From Odiellus spinosus (lineage: Eukaryota; Arthropoda; Arachnida; Opiliones; Phalangiidae), in contig OY987229.1 of the NCBI GenBank assembly GCA_963920705.1, forward strand, positions 18,357,728 through 18,421,727: DNA of 64,000 nt. The letters run 5' to 3'. A program made the position numbers and the translations under genes. A model generated the notes under the pieces. The model had not been told where the DNA came from and did no database searches. It saw only the letters and a program-made list of their open reading frames with translations. Below are positions 1-12,521 of the stretch, piece after piece; the first letter of the stretch is position 1; each line of letters starts with the position of its first letter.

Positions 1-1418
1 ACCACGTGGAAGTCGAATGAACTCAAGCCCATCTATAGCGAAGGGTCAAGGGGAAAAGAACACCGGAAATCATGTAACCCGTAATTCTCCAACTAAGGGG
101 ATGACACAGAGACGAGGGATAGAAGCCTCTGACGCCTCAAGTTCAGGATTGCTTTTCTCCTTATATTTTGTTAGAAACAGTTTGAAATTTCAGTACGTAC
201 CATCATCACAAAGTAACCCTTTCTGATTCTTGCTATAGTCGCCTATCTTAAAAATTTAATTCCCATGGGTCTTTAACGGTAGATTACTCCTTCTTTTCAT
301 TATACTTCATTTGCATTATATCAGATACTTTAATAATTAAAGTAGCTACTCTTGGTGGAAAGTGTTGATAACCCTCCCATTAAGTTTAAGAATGTGGCGA
401 GGTTATCATTTATTTCCCCGAAGAAAATGAAGTATGGAGTTCTTGCATTGTTGAAAATTGTGTAAAAAAAAAAATAACTTTGATATAGAAATAATGTTTT
501 TCACACCATGAGGGTGAAATGGAGATGATGGGCGGATAAAAGGGCCATACATTCAAGATTTTAACTGTTTTTGAGGGCAATAAAATCGTTTCCACTCTCT
601 GGTTTCTTTATTTCCGGTACATTAACTAGGGGGCTTTTATTACCCTCGAAATAAAAGAAATTCCCAAGTTTTTCAGAGTTGAGAAAATGAAAAACAGCTT
701 TGAAACTTATCAAAGCTTTCTTGAAAACTGTTTATTGACGAGCTCTGCACAGCTTAGAGTCATGCTAGAGACTATTTATAGCTAAACAAAGGTCAAATAT
801 TGCTGGCCTAACGGGCTCATTTTTAACACTTTTATACAATTTCGCTAAGCCTTGCTCCCCATAGCTATGGGCAACGCTAGTTCGCCACTCCTTTTTGGAA
901 ACTTAAAAAACAGTAACTTACATTCAATCTTATTGATCCGTCATATTTATCCTGACATCCTTGGTAAAGTTATCCATTACGTTATTAGTTTTTCGGACTT
1001 GATAATACTTTTATTTTATACGTTTGAAAACTTTGAATCGCGATTAAAAAAACCGTTGAACATAAGCGGGATAGAATCATAGAACTTGTCGCGGACTCGC
1101 GGTATTAAACCATCACTAGAGGATCAAATGATAGGAGGCGCTTTTTACGTATAAGCCCCGTCCCGGGACTGCGGTCAAGGCCGTCAAGCACAGCCACACA
1201 GAGTGCCTATGGTCAATTGGTCATTGGTCAAACATTGGATTCTTTTGTTCATTTTAATTTTATTCTAATTTTTAAACAAAGTATAGTTGCCATACAGTAT
1301 TTTTGGAGAATTTATAGGCCGAGTTTTAATCCGTTCTCTAACTTTTACCAGACTACAGTCGCGATTCACTTCTACAGTTTAGTTTTAGCCTTTTAGGTTT
1401 AGTTTTATCAGTTCTATT
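1..1418. other. Gene-free stretch upstream of maelstrom
   Basis: I see no supported gene here. Short open frames at 17-226 and 852-1082 have no recognisable protein features or splice context. The last 150 bases before position 1419 must contain the maelstrom 5' leader and promoter, but no clear TATA box is visible. A GC-richer patch lies at about 1140-1200. Confidence 0.6.
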
Positions 1419-2898
1419 ATGGGGAAGAAAACACCTCAAAATGCATTTTTCTTTTATATGAAAGATCTTCAGAAAGAATACTCCAAGAATGGAAGAACGC
1501 CTTCCATGAAAGAAATGGCAGAAATCGCCAGTGAAAGCTTCAAGGCCTTACCCAGAGATAAAAAGTAAAAAGAGTATTTAATAAAATAATTAAACCTCCA
1601 ACATTTCATATTATTTAGTTTCGGTGAGGTTATTCTAAAATTTAATTTAGTAGGAAGTTTATTAACGCAACACCCTCTGTGTATTCATACCAAATCCAAA
1701 ATTTCCTTAGAAATTATTACGAAACAATGGCAAAAGAGGCAAAAACTGTTCGAAGAGAAACCCAAGAGGGTAGGTTTACTTCCGACAATGTACCAATTGC
1801 TCAGATAATGGCTGAAGAAGAAGAACAAGAGAGAGAAAAATCAAGGATGATATCCGAAGTGGAATCCTTTGTTTGTGACAATACATCAATTGAAGATACG
1901 CCGATCTATATCATAAGTTTCAACATCTTAGTGGCAACCAGGGAATGCAATTACTACCCTAATGAAGTTGGTCTCGTGAAATACACTTTACGCGATGGTA
2001 ATTATATTATATGAAAGAAAGAAAAACTAATTATCTTACTAAAATATATTCCCTCATAGGTATTAAGGACAGTTATCACTGTTTCATCAACCCTGGGCCG
2101 ATCCCGCCCGGTTATTCTTCTTTGGCAAAAGAACATAGCTTGAAAACTCACCAGATTCCCTTCATCATGTTTGATTTTGAATTGGCAGAAACTGATTACA
2201 CTCACATATTCAAAGAAATCATAAAATTTGTCGAAGGCTTCGAAGGTAAAAAAATAATATATTGTCGAGAAGATCAACTGGAACAAACTCAATCATGTTT
2301 TCAATGGTTAACGAGCGTTACGGAGGACAACCGATACGCGGACAATATTTATATTGCGGATCTTGGAATGCTTTTCTCTGAACTACTAGGAATTCAAGGT
2401 ATCACTTTCCCTGCGGCGTACGTTTTTGATAAACTGACTACCAGCACTTACGACTACTCTCTGAACACTCGTTGCGATTTCCACGAAGATCAAGATAGTT
2501 GTTACTGTGCTTTGGCATTTAGTCGCAAGATGTGTTTTATATTATCGGATAACCTTTGTCCGTTATACAAGTTGAGATTAACGGGAAGCCATCTACCCGA
2601 GAGATTTGGAGAAGGTGACGAAGCCAATGCCTCGGATGAGGCTACGGGAATGAGGAATTCAAATCCCCCAGATATTTCGCTACTTTCTCTAATGAATAGC
2701 GAAGAAGCCGAGAAATTTGCCAATGCTGACTCTAGTGATGAAGAAGTTGAACTCCAACCTGCAGTTAAACCCAAGAAGCCTGAAAACCCTGAAGTTATAA
2801 CCCCCTCCAGCAAACTCCCAAATTTTTTGTACAGTGATCTAGAATTTCCTCCAAATAGTTGCTGCGGAATTGGTCGGGGTAAGAGAGTTAGAAAATAA
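1419..2898 (+). CDS. mael: Maelstrom, piRNA-pathway HMG-box/MAEL protein
   Basis: Modelled as join(1419..1564, 1711..1997, 2060..2898), 423 aa; the fly protein is about 460 aa. Residues 1-70 form an HMG-like box beginning MGKKTPQNAFFFYMKDLQ, and the rest matches the MAEL domain, an RNase H-like fold without the usual catalytic residues. A Cys/His cluster, CDFHEDQDSCYC, lies at residues 283-294 and probably supplies part of the conserved Glu-Cys-His-Cys metal site of the family. The C-terminal 90 residues are acidic and low in complexity, ending in a basic tail. Known role of the family: nuclear and perinuclear factor needed for Piwi/piRNA silencing of transposons in the germline. Introns are 146 and 62 bp, with GT-AG borders that keep frame. 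No intact AATAAA lies close to the stop; the first candidate is near 3346, inside a repeat. Confidence 0.93.
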
Positions 2899-2982
2899 AC
2901 TTGTTGCTACGCTTCATACTTCTAAAACAGTGCATTATGCATCTAAATGAAATTTTATTCGGGTCAAGTTGAGGTAGACGCG

Positions 2983-3403
2983 CAATCTGACTCGATTCGG
3001 GTCTTGTCAAATTGATCTCTCTCCGATCTCAAAATTTTAATCTTCACAAATTAAGAAACTGGGTGGCTGTTTTTTTGACGTCAGTTTTGTTTTTCAATCA
3101 TTTCAATGTGCTCCCATTGAATAACAAAAGAAATCGGCTTTCTCGAATACAAGAAAAGGGAACCATAGACATTTTAAATGGTCCACTTTTGTTGAATTCA
3201 AGTTATTTAATTTGGTTGAATTCTGTTGGAATTTTTCAATTTGAACCAAATTAGATTTTTGGGCATTTTTTCTTTTTTTGTTATTATATAAGAGCAAATT
3301 GAAATGAAAAGTAAAAGAAAGTCACGAATTTTTTCAATTTGTAAAGAATAAATTCCCAAGATCCAAGATCAATTTGACAAGGTCTGAATCGAGTCAGGTT
3401 GCA
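2983..3403. mobile_element. Small inverted-repeat element (MITE-like)
   Basis: Imperfect terminal inverted repeats of about 35 bp lie at 2983-3017 and 3369-3403. They share the core CTGACTCGATTC and the stretch CTTGTCAAATTGATC. The AT-rich interior has no coding capacity. It sits directly 3' of maelstrom and may supply its polyadenylation signal. The target duplication and superfamily are unclear. Confidence 0.6.
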
Positions 3404-4337
3404 TGTCAAGTCTGTGGTTGCCAGGTTGGCTTAGTTTTTTAATTTTTTTAACCAGCAGTTTTCTTTTTGAAGTCTGTGATTTTAAATCGTATTTACAAAT
3501 TAAGATATGTTTACTATTTTAAAATAATCATGTTATACTAATTATATTCTATAATTTCACTGATTTTTCTAAAATTTTAAATTTAGCTCTATAAATAAAT
3601 TTGCCATAGTAAAAAATATAATTGTACGCAAAATTATTTAACAAATGGCTATTAACTTGTATGAAATTTGAAATGAATTGTAAAAGGTGCAACGAATAAA
3701 GATGAATGAAATTTGAATTGTATTGAAAGTGATATATTTGATTTTATATTGGGGAAAAGTTTGATCAGGGTATCTGATTGGATGTACGGAATTATATTCT
3801 GAAAGAGGAAATGCCCCATCCCTGGTGTTTATCTGCCTAGTTTTTTGTCAAGAACCAGAAGCGGATGAATCCACTTCTGGAATTACCCAATAATAAACAA
3901 TAATCAAGTTTTAATCAACTATAGACTTGTTATATGTTTATAATCAGGAGTTTAAAAGATTCCTCCCCTTCCCCCCAAGGGAGTTTCTTATAAACTCCTG
4001 GTATTATTTGACCATGTTAGGTGAAAGAGGACAGGGTCAGTTTACTCGAGTTGGGACACGAGGAGAAGTTTTGGATATATTACTAAAGTGACAAACGGCG
4101 ATTATTTTAGCCTTTATATATTGACGTTATCTCCACCCGTTTTGGCGCTGAAGTATAAGGGGCCGGGCATTTTCGATGCTCCAACCCGAAAAACGTACCC
4201 TAAAAAGGGGTTAGCAGACGATATTATCTTAATAAGTGACGGATTTAGACTCTTAGAGTGACCTTTTAGTCTTTTACTAATTATTAAAAATTAATCGTAA
4301 CGTATTAAAGTCTAAAGAGTAATTATTTAACACCGGT
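3404..4337. other. Intergenic region between maelstrom and PQBP1
   Basis: AT-rich with no supported gene. The PQBP1 promoter must lie near its 3' end; no TATA box stands out, as expected of a housekeeping promoter. Confidence 0.55.
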
Positions 4338-5706
4338 ATGCCACTTCCAGCAGCACTAGCTGCGAGATTAAAACGCCGTGGGTTAGTCAAAGCTAGCAGT
4401 GGACATGACGATTTAGGTAAGTACCCAAAGACCAAAACTTGCTAACTGCTAAACCTAATTTAAAATTGGTCATGACTTTAATCACTTTATAAGGTTTATG
4501 GCACTTTTTTATCTTTTTAACTTATCTAAGGTTAACCCAGTCTTTAAAAATGGTACTTACTGATTTATGTTTTAGCTCCTGAGGAAGAAGTCATCGCGGA
4601 AGACTACGATGACCATAGCTCTAAAACTCTTTTCATTGAGAACGTTGATAGTCGACCGGCCAATCCTTTCTTACAAGAGTCTATCTTAGAGAGTCTTATT
4701 CGAGAGAGCGGGGGTGCTGATAAATGTACAGGTAATATCATCTTCCACTCGCTTTTGACGATATTCCGATTGGTATAAATTTCAGTGACCTCTTTCATTT
4801 CAGGATGTCCCAATAAGTATAACATCTATCATCTCTGCACAAAATTTTGTCAAGACCAATGGAAGTTGAAGCCTCCTTCACCTACAAATGAAAGAAAACG
4901 AATCAAAATGTTGAAAAAATACCCTCTACCGGCTGGTTGGAAAGAAATATACGATCCTGGCGTGTAAGTTATTGTAATTACATCGTAATTAATAATATTT
5001 TAAATACAAAACTCTTTTTTTTTTTAACAGTGGTAGACATTATTATTGGAGAATGGGTACAGAAGATGTTTCGTGGTTGCCTCCCACTCATCCGCGATCT
5101 AAAATAACCCCACCTGCTAATAAACTACGAGCCATTTTCAAAGAAGAGTTAGAAATAAAGAAAACTATCGATAGCGTGACGTTAAGAGATATGGTCGAAT
5201 TAAGTGTAAGTGAAAAACTTCAATACCTATCTGGAACACTAATACAAATCAATAAAATTATCAAATAGGACCAAGATGATAGCGATCTTAGTAATGATGA
5301 TGATGACGATGAGGAGGAAGAAGAAGAAATACGAATCAAAGAGAAGAAAAAACCCAAACTTCACGAGAAATTTAAACTAACTTCAAATAAATGTAACCAT
5401 TTTTCCTAGTTACCAATAATTACAGATATTAATTTACTAAACCTCTTTTTATTTCTAGGGCGATTAGGAAAACCTAATCAAGATTTAGATCCCATGGATC
5501 CAGCAGCGTATTCGGAATGTGGTCGCGGAACTTGGTCTACTGGGTTAGAAAAGAAAGGGGAAGCAAAAACAGGTGCCGATGTTACTGCTTCGGGACCTTT
5601 ATATCAGATGCGACCCTACCCTAGCCCTGGAGCTGTTTTAAGAATGAATGCTGGTATAAAACCGGGTGAAGAAAAACCAGCGGCTGAAGAAGATGATGAA
5701 GATTAA
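4338..5706 (+). CDS. PQBP1: Polyglutamine-binding protein 1 (PQBP1)
   Basis: Modelled as join(4338..4416, 4576..4731, 4804..4963, 5031..5205, 5269..5392, 5459..5706), 313 aa. The N-terminus [15 protein letters not shown] and the following [11 protein letters not shown] are family hallmarks. A WW domain spans about residues 118-152 ([13 protein letters not shown] to SWLPPTHP). The C-terminus [13 protein letters not shown], then EAKTGAD and [11 protein letters not shown], is the conserved disordered segment that in human PQBP1 binds the spliceosomal U5-15kD protein. In place of the human Arg/Asp/Glu repeat tract there is a short acidic run ([11 protein letters not shown]), and a Cys-rich insert ([18 protein letters not shown]) precedes the WW domain. 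Known role: nuclear factor linking transcription and pre-mRNA splicing. AATAAA lies at 5750-5755. All five introns are 65-159 bp with GT-AG ends and keep frame. Confidence 0.94.
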
Positions 5707-6065
5707 TTGCAAACATTAAAAAGCATTTTTTTCTTTTTTGTATTTAAAAAATAAAATGTATATGTCAACTGAAACTTTTAGATAATTTCAAAATAAAATT
5801 TGAATTTATTATTAAACTGAGGCGTTTGTTTCCACATTCTTCCTACAAATCGATAAAATGTAAATTTGAAAATCAAGGTCTTCCTGACACATGACAGCTA
5901 TTGATTTTCAATTTATTCTAAGCTTCATTTTCACTAGGAGAAACTGGCCTTGAAATAAAAATAGTCATATATGCGTGTGTTTTGTTACAGGTTCTAATTA
6001 ATGCGCTATTTATTGTTATAATTTCGCAGTTTAATTGGTTTAGAATTTAATAAAATATCAATAAT

Positions 6066-6275
6066 ATGCTAATTAATCAGGTAGGTTCAAAATTTTCGTA
6101 TATTTTACTTCTACTAATTATATTTAATCATATAATAGTAAGCCAAGGCTTAACAGATATACAAAATATAGATTTTAAAAATGTTTTTAGGTGGCGCCAT
6201 CCTGATACCATAATTGGAAATAAAATATCTCCGCGTAAATTTAAAACTACTTCCAGTGAAATTTTTTGGATTTAG
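6066..6275 (+). CDS. Doubtful small secreted protein, 69 aa
   Basis: A continuous ATG-initiated frame. The first 28 residues look like a signal peptide: a Lys followed by YILLLLIIFNHIIV, with possible cleavage after SQG. The 41-residue remainder (starting LTDIQNIDFKNV) has no cysteines and no dibasic cleavage sites, so it is not an obvious neuropeptide. It lies between PQBP1 and ARL16 on the same strand. A GTAGGT after codon 5 could be a splice donor, so this could instead be a fragment of another transcript, or chance in AT-rich DNA. I do not recognise it. Confidence 0.25.
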   Translation: MLINQVGSKFSYILLLLIIFNHIIVSQGLTDIQNIDFKNVFRWRHPDTIIGNKISPRKFKTTSSEIFWI

Positions 6276-6394
6276 GTGAACATTTAAATGGTTTTAAGAC
6301 TTTAAAGTTTTAATTGTTTGATGACTTTAAACAATAAGTTCTAGTTATTTTATGAATTTTAAAATATGTAATCGCTTTAGTGAAAAACAGCGCT

Positions 6395-6946
6395 ATGTTA
6401 CTTTGTTTAGGCCCGAGTGGTGGTGGTAAAACGACATTGATTAAAAAACTGACTGAAAAAGTTAATTTTCTAGAAAAATTATATTTAACGACGGTAAATG
6501 AAACAATTAACGAACTACCAGCTGTTGTGTCAACCATGGGAACTAACATAGCTTCGATTTATTTGGGGGAAAGTAAAAATGTTGAAATTCACGAAGTTGG
6601 AGGAGCAATGGCGCCAATATGGAACAGTCATTATAGGGAATGTACGTCACTGATATACGTCATCGACGCGGGAAATTTGCAGCAAATTAGTTGCGCGTGC
6701 GCCTTGCTTGTGTCCTGCCTAGAAGAACCTAGCCTTAACGAAGTGCCTTTTCTAGTTATTTTAAATAAAGTGGATGTTTTTGGACGCACTGTCATGGCGA
6801 CAAATTTGAATGAAATTAAATCATATTTGCAATTAGATTCGATCATAAAATACTCGAAACAAAATGTAACACTAATGGAAGTTAGCTGCTTAACTGGAAA
6901 AGGATTATCAGGTGTTTTTCATTGGCTAAGAAAAATTTATACATAA
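6395..6946 (+). CDS. ARL16: ADP-ribosylation factor-like GTPase ARL16
   Basis: A single-exon gene of 183 aa, close to the human length. The ATG at 6395 was chosen because family members begin only a few residues before the P-loop; the frame extends upstream only through a GTG. Visible GTPase motifs are P-loop GPSGGGKT (residues 6-13), NKVD (124-127) for guanine recognition, and a SCLTGKG segment near the end. The usual DxxGQ switch II motif is replaced by EVGGAMAPIW, which matches the divergent RELGGCMGPIW of ARL16 orthologues as I know them. There is no N-terminal amphipathic helix or myristoylation glycine, also as in ARL16. In vertebrates ARL16 has been linked to cilia and to export from the Golgi; I infer but cannot show the same role here. 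Confidence 0.9.
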   Translation: MLLCLGPSGGGKTTLIKKLTEKVNFLEKLYLTTVNETINELPAVVSTMGTNIASIYLGESKNVEIHEVGGAMAPIWNSHYRECTSLIYVIDAGNLQQISCACALLVSCLEEPSLNEVPFLVILNKVDVFGRTVMATNLNEIKSYLQLDSIIKYSKQNVTLMEVSCLTGKGLSGVFHWLRKIYT

Positions 6947-7588
6947 TACCGATTGTTGAAAAATGTAGTAGTTTTTATATATATACTGTAGTAATTATTA
7001 AAAATGCTGCAAGTTTGCTAAGCCTATATTTTACTATATATTAATTTAATCAGGTGTAAAGGATATGGGTGTAAAACCATCTTTTTTAACATTTCACTGA
7101 ACCTTTAATTTCATTTTAGATTCAAAGATAAATATAGAGATTTTGAGTGTTTTTTAAAACAAAAATGGTTTCTAATTATTTAAATAACTACATATATAAT
7201 CAGTTTTAGATTATATGTGGGAAAAAATCTACGTGTATTTCTTTCAAAACCAATTATTTTTTGGAAGAAATCATGGGAAAAATTTCTCAATAGTAGCCTA
7301 GCTCTTCCCCACAGAATCGTTATAATTTCCTTGTATACTATTAACCGATTGATTAATCATCCAGTTCAAGCTACAACACCAATCCTTAATTCGGCGCCGG
7401 TGATAAATTATTATAAAATAGGAAATAGAAATAAATACTAGCATGAAATTGAGTACCGACTGAAAATAAATTTACCCTAATTTGAGGATAAAATTGAAAT
7501 TCGATATCAAACCGGAATAAACAAAAATTTACTTTCACTTCCAAAGATTTATTTTAAATATTGAAGGATATCAATGAAAAACTATTTT

Positions 7589-7768
7589 AAAGTGAGACTG
7601 TCACGGGTTCTACGTTATCCAATGAAAAAAGATTAAAATATATTTTTGGAATTTTAATTTTTGAAGTTTCAACCCAGCGGTGTATAATTTGGAATAGGGC
7701 TTTTTAAAAGAATGACGAAACTAAAAACAACTAGACATATAATGGTGGTTACAGCCTTACTTTAAAGG
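7589..7768. mobile_element. Short MITE, TTTAAAGTGAG family
   Basis: The left end TTTAAAGTGAGACTGTCA and the right end, whose reverse complement reads CTTTAAAGTAAGGCTGTA, form imperfect terminal inverted repeats around 180 bp. TTAA at both borders suggests TTAA target-site duplication. A longer copy lies at 27565-27848. Confidence 0.55.
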
Positions 7769-8109
7769 AAGAAGCCCTCAGTTTTATTGCGACCCCAGGA
7801 AGGTTCAAAAATATGCTACCCCTTTCTTCATCTACACTACGAATTGTGACGCTAGACGCTAGTCAGTGGTTTATTATTGTATGGGGCATCTCTAAAATTG
7901 TTGGAATCTCCATAAAGAAGGCTTTGTATGTTATATTCCCTTTAATATACTGAATTCAATGATCCTAGAAATTGAAATGAAAAGGGGTCATAGTAAAGGT
8001 CCATTCATACTAGACAATTTTTCCCTCTGGAGCAACTAATTGGAGCAATTAATTGGCTAATCAAAAATTATAAATCATCATCTTCCATGTTTTATGAACA
8101 TCATATATT

Positions 8110-8382
8110 CCTTAAGATAATCCTTATCGTTTAAATAGGCCTAATCCACCAGTAAAAAAAAATTACAAACAAATATTAATCTAGAAATAAATTTAAAACT
8201 TTGATTCTCCATATAAGGATCATCGACCAATGCCATTGGTCGATAGTCCTTATATGGAGAGTTCAGGATCTCCATAAATCCAGTTAAGCCTATTTTCGTG
8301 GTAAGTTTTAAAGATTAGGTCTATTTAAACGATATGAATCGATAAAAAAACCACTTATTGTTTGGTTGCATTCTCTCTTTAA
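8110..8382. mobile_element. MITE, TTAAAGGGAGAATGCAAC family, left end damaged
   Basis: The right end reads GGTTGCATTCTCTCTTTAA. The adjoining 60 bases match, in reverse complement, the left part of the intact copy at 58355-58695. The left TTAA terminus is not recognisable. The centre holds a long hairpin: CTCCATATAAGGAT at 8208 pairs with ATCCTTATATGGAG-like sequence at about 8249-8262. Confidence 0.6.
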
Positions 8383-10005
8383 AAAGGACCAACTAGAAAC
8401 TAGTTTTAGGTAAAAACTGTCTCGTGTGAAAGTTCATTAAAGATATTTCAAAAATTTCACCAGACAGTGTCGAAGAATAGGATGTACCAGATTTACGTTA
8501 TTAAAGACATTTCGGCGAGACATTCCTCGGACTAAACAAAGGTATTGTTTCCATATGAGAATGGAACGATTTCTCAAAAGACAACAATAATATAAGTCCT
8601 TTAATTTGTATAGATCGGCTTGAAATTTCGAAACTAATAGGAAAGGATCTCGTTTCATATCTCTAGATTTTTCAAATTCACGCGTAGTTGTACCAAGGAA
8701 CTCCGATGGTACAGAGTAATGCGGGTCAAGTTTTAAAGACTTTTACGGTATTCTATCTTTCTACTCTGAAGAAATACTAACGTATTAGACACAATTCAGT
8801 GAATCTAATTGCCCACAACATTAGTAATAAGACCGCGTGCCTTGCTTTCACAAAAGAAAATCTCTTTGAGATATTTCCCGAATTTTTTTGGGATTTAAAC
8901 GTTTTTTCCGGAATATTACGATCAAACGCGAGTGAGGTAAAACATTTCAATGTGCCAATAATTCGTATTAATCAAACATGAAGGTCATATAGCCAGAAAG
9001 CGTTGATTGGGTTATCACCTCGACACAGGTCACAAAATGAAAACTTTTTAGTGCTCACTGACATAGTCGCATAGATATAAGCATCCACCCTCGAATGCCC
9101 TTACAAAATTATACATCCGGTTTACTTATTTTGCGAACAATTTACAGAAAAAGTAATTTTGCAAAAGAGTCTGAAATGGCAGTTCAATAAATCGTAACTA
9201 AAATATATCTAAATTTAATCAACTTCTAATATAGCGTATCGAATTACGTTTAATTATGATTAGTGTTAGGCACCACCAATATGACATTGCACATCTTTGA
9301 AGGACGTATTCAAAATTAATTGCGTTTAATTAAAACCACAAGTTTATATAAATTTAAACTAAAAACTCGAACAAATAAAAATTAAATGGTTTTATAAAAG
9401 TTTTTCATGCGTAAACTAAAAATTAAACTAATAGTAGTCCTGTTTGTACGCAGTTTGTGGAACTACTTTCATATCTTCGTAGGTTTTAACATCGTGTATT
9501 ATTCCGCGGTTTAGTTTCATTTATATTGCAAAATTCTCTCGAACAAAAATGGTACCGTTATATAAACCGTTAAATGAATTCGAAACCAACAGTCTACAAG
9601 CATTTATGAACTAAATATTAGTTCATTGGCTCAATTTAGTTAAATGAACTGTAAGATTAGTCTCCCGGGACTGAGCAAACCTCGAATCAACTCCCCCTGG
9701 CATGGGTTACAAGCTTGAGTGACAGTAGTTGTAGGAGGAGACTAGAAAAAGGTCTAACTAATTTCACTTTCCTAGATTCGACTCAATTTCAATCGCGATT
9801 TGAATTCGGAAAAAGGCACGGAAAGAAAGGTTAGAAAGATTTTTGCGCGACGGTGAAACAAAGACATTTTTTTTCCCTTACAGTCATATTTGATTGGTTA
9901 CTGAAATTTATACCGAGTACTTTATTAATTTTCAAGTTTTTTTGTAATTATTAAAACTTGATTAAAACTGAAGAATGGAGAGAGCTTAATTAAAATAAAA
10001 GCGCA

Positions 10006-10011
10006 ATGAAG
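10006..10011 (+). other. Candidate first coding exon of secreted gene A
   Basis: ATGAAG is followed at once by a strong donor, GTAAGT. Spliced in phase 0 to 15946 it would give the N-terminus MKMNSSIYLC and extend the signal peptide of gene A. Genes B and C in the same cluster also begin with tiny coding exons ending in phase 0. The intron would be 5.9 kb, so this remains a guess. Confidence 0.25.
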
Positions 10012-12521
10012 GTAAGTTGATGTTTTAAATTAACTTTAAATGGCGGTTGTATTATAGTAATGTTTTTAACAGTAGTATTTTGGTGTTGTTGTTGAAGCTA
10101 AAAGTATTAAAGTCTAGAATAATACGCTATAGTCTGAATATTAGACTTTGGAAATGTTCCAGAGCTTTTAAATTATGTGATTCTTTTTTAAAAGGTATAA
10201 GATTGGAAATAATTTAGATTAAGTAGCGCCCTATCAGTTAGCTTCTTTATCTGACAAATGTAAAAGAGCTTTTACTCTAAGGAAAGTTGCTTGCCATTAT
10301 AAAAATGATTCAACCTTCTTCGAAAAGAATATAGTTCCATTTTTTAGCTGATTTGCCGATTAGGCAGTTTCAGTTTCTTCCAACTAAATCACTTCGTTTA
10401 CTTAAGACCCCCACAACCTTGGCTGTGTTCATCGACAAATACCAAGTGCCTGGTAGGCTAGCGCTTAAGTTTTTTTTTGACCTACAGAAGTGGTATCTAC
10501 AGTATGAGTCGTTGAACGTACATTTTCCTAGAGTATATTGCATAATAATAACCTAGCCATATCTCGTGATATCAATGATGAATGGGGATTAGACTCGGAA
10601 AAGTGAAAGTATCTAGGTTTCATATTCCTCCTGAGACTAATTCCTTCAGCTAAGCCTTTTTGTTTTACGCCAATATACAAGCTTTGAGATGTTGATGATT
10701 GTTTATTTAAATATTTATTCTTTTTAATTCAAATTTGATCCTAAATATAAAATCCCTATAAATTAAAAGTACAATTCTATTTTCGAAATTAAAAATGAAA
10801 AAATTCCCGCGCTATTTCGAAGACTTTTACGAGCTTTCTTTATCTTAATTTAATTAAGTCAGCGGAATGAGAGAATTCACCGTCTTTTTTCAGACAAAAA
10901 AAAAAAAATGTGAGAAAAAATCTTCAATGACTCGAAACCTTTTAAATAAAATGAGGGGAATTAGAGCTTCCTTTTGAATTCTTTAAAGACTCTTCAGCGA
11001 TGTCTATTATCTTTAATTATAATGAAATTGACTCCAACTTCCTCGTAATTTTCTCACTGACAACCGATAAAGTTAACTTTCTATACGATTTGAAAACAAA
11101 ACTATTTTTCCCTCGTTGTCAAATGGTTGAGTTATTTTCAAAGGCGACATTACTATAGACGTCTTCTACTTAAATTGATTATCACTTAACACCTTTTTTT
11201 ATTCATAAGACTTCCTAGTCTACTACATGCGAATTGATATATCTTCCGTTCAGAACTACAAATATCGTCACCGTTTCCGGATTCATTACGCAAATTGTTT
11301 CCGCTTGTTTAAATATTACTATTCATATATTATATTCATATTAATTATTAAAATAGATTAATAAATAATGCTATAATTTATAATAATGGAATTTCATCAG
11401 TTTTATGATATAAATTCCTCTAAACTTCTTGGCCTATCGGATAAATTAAAAAGTTCAGACGTATTCTTTTTACGAACTTACAATTTTAAATCCCACGATC
11501 TTTCAAATCTCAGTTTTCCCTGACCTAATGCTCAATTTTATAATTCTTTTGAGTTTTCCATTAACTTTTGACTCAGTTTCAAAATTCCCTAATTTTTCCC
11601 TGAACTTTCTAGAAAATTCTATTCGATTTGAAATATACTAAAGATTTCTCAATCAATATTAAAATTTCCCGAGTTTTCCCTGACCTTTAAGTTCACTAAC
11701 AACATCATAAACCATATTGATAAACTATAGTTGACTTTTCTGGAATTAGCCTCCGTGGTAGCAGATGTAGATAAGAACTAACTTTTGGGGTTATACAATT
11801 TTATTAAAGGAAGAAACGCGTGGAGATAAAGCAGTTTGATTGATCTATATCAAATATGTTATATTTCAAGTACACCGCGAAAGTTTATTATAACTTGTAA
11901 TATTCAAAACTAGCTACAAACGAGTTTAAAAAAATAAAAAAAAAAAACCCCACCCAAGGCAATCAGAAACTTTAAGTAAAAAAACCTCAACCATAAAATA
12001 TGAAACGGTCGAGAATTATTGAAAGAGAAATCAGTTTTGAACTTATTTGCATTTTCTAAGAAAAAAAAATGAAAGAAAGTTCCCGGGGTAGCCTCCCACC
12101 AAAATGACACCGAAATAATTTCTCCGGTTCAAGAATACTACCGTTTCAAAAAAAATCTATTCTCTTAAAGTTATGATATAGTCGAATACGGTGACCGGGG
12201 CCCACCACCCGTCTTGTACCAAAAATCTAAGATTTGATCTTTCGCTTCATCGCTCAAGCGTAATAGGACACTCTATAGGCAATTCCGCTCTTGTATGGGC
12301 GCCCTCGAGCGCTTTATTGTGCCAATGTGTATAATGTCTTTAGCATTGAGTTTTTGCAAATTACACGGCTATTTGTTCCGTTATAACTAGAGAAACCCAG
12401 CCTCTTAAAATTACCTACTACTCCTAACTTAATTTCGTTTAAAGGACAAGTGTGGCATTAAATCGACTTTGTTTTAATGAAATATATAGATTGGCTCAAA
12501 AATAACGCTCCAATACGATCA

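Larger units (their letters stand above)
6947..10005. other. Gene-free region with MITEs
   Basis: No supported gene. Two short inverted-repeat elements are annotated separately (7589-7768 and about 8110-8382). Short frames at 7217-7441, 8437-8658 and 8799-8981 lack splice context and family features. Confidence 0.55.

Noticed and set aside
852-1082. 76-residue frame starting MLPIAMGNASS
   Set aside because: No signal peptide, domain or splice evidence; non-ATG start.
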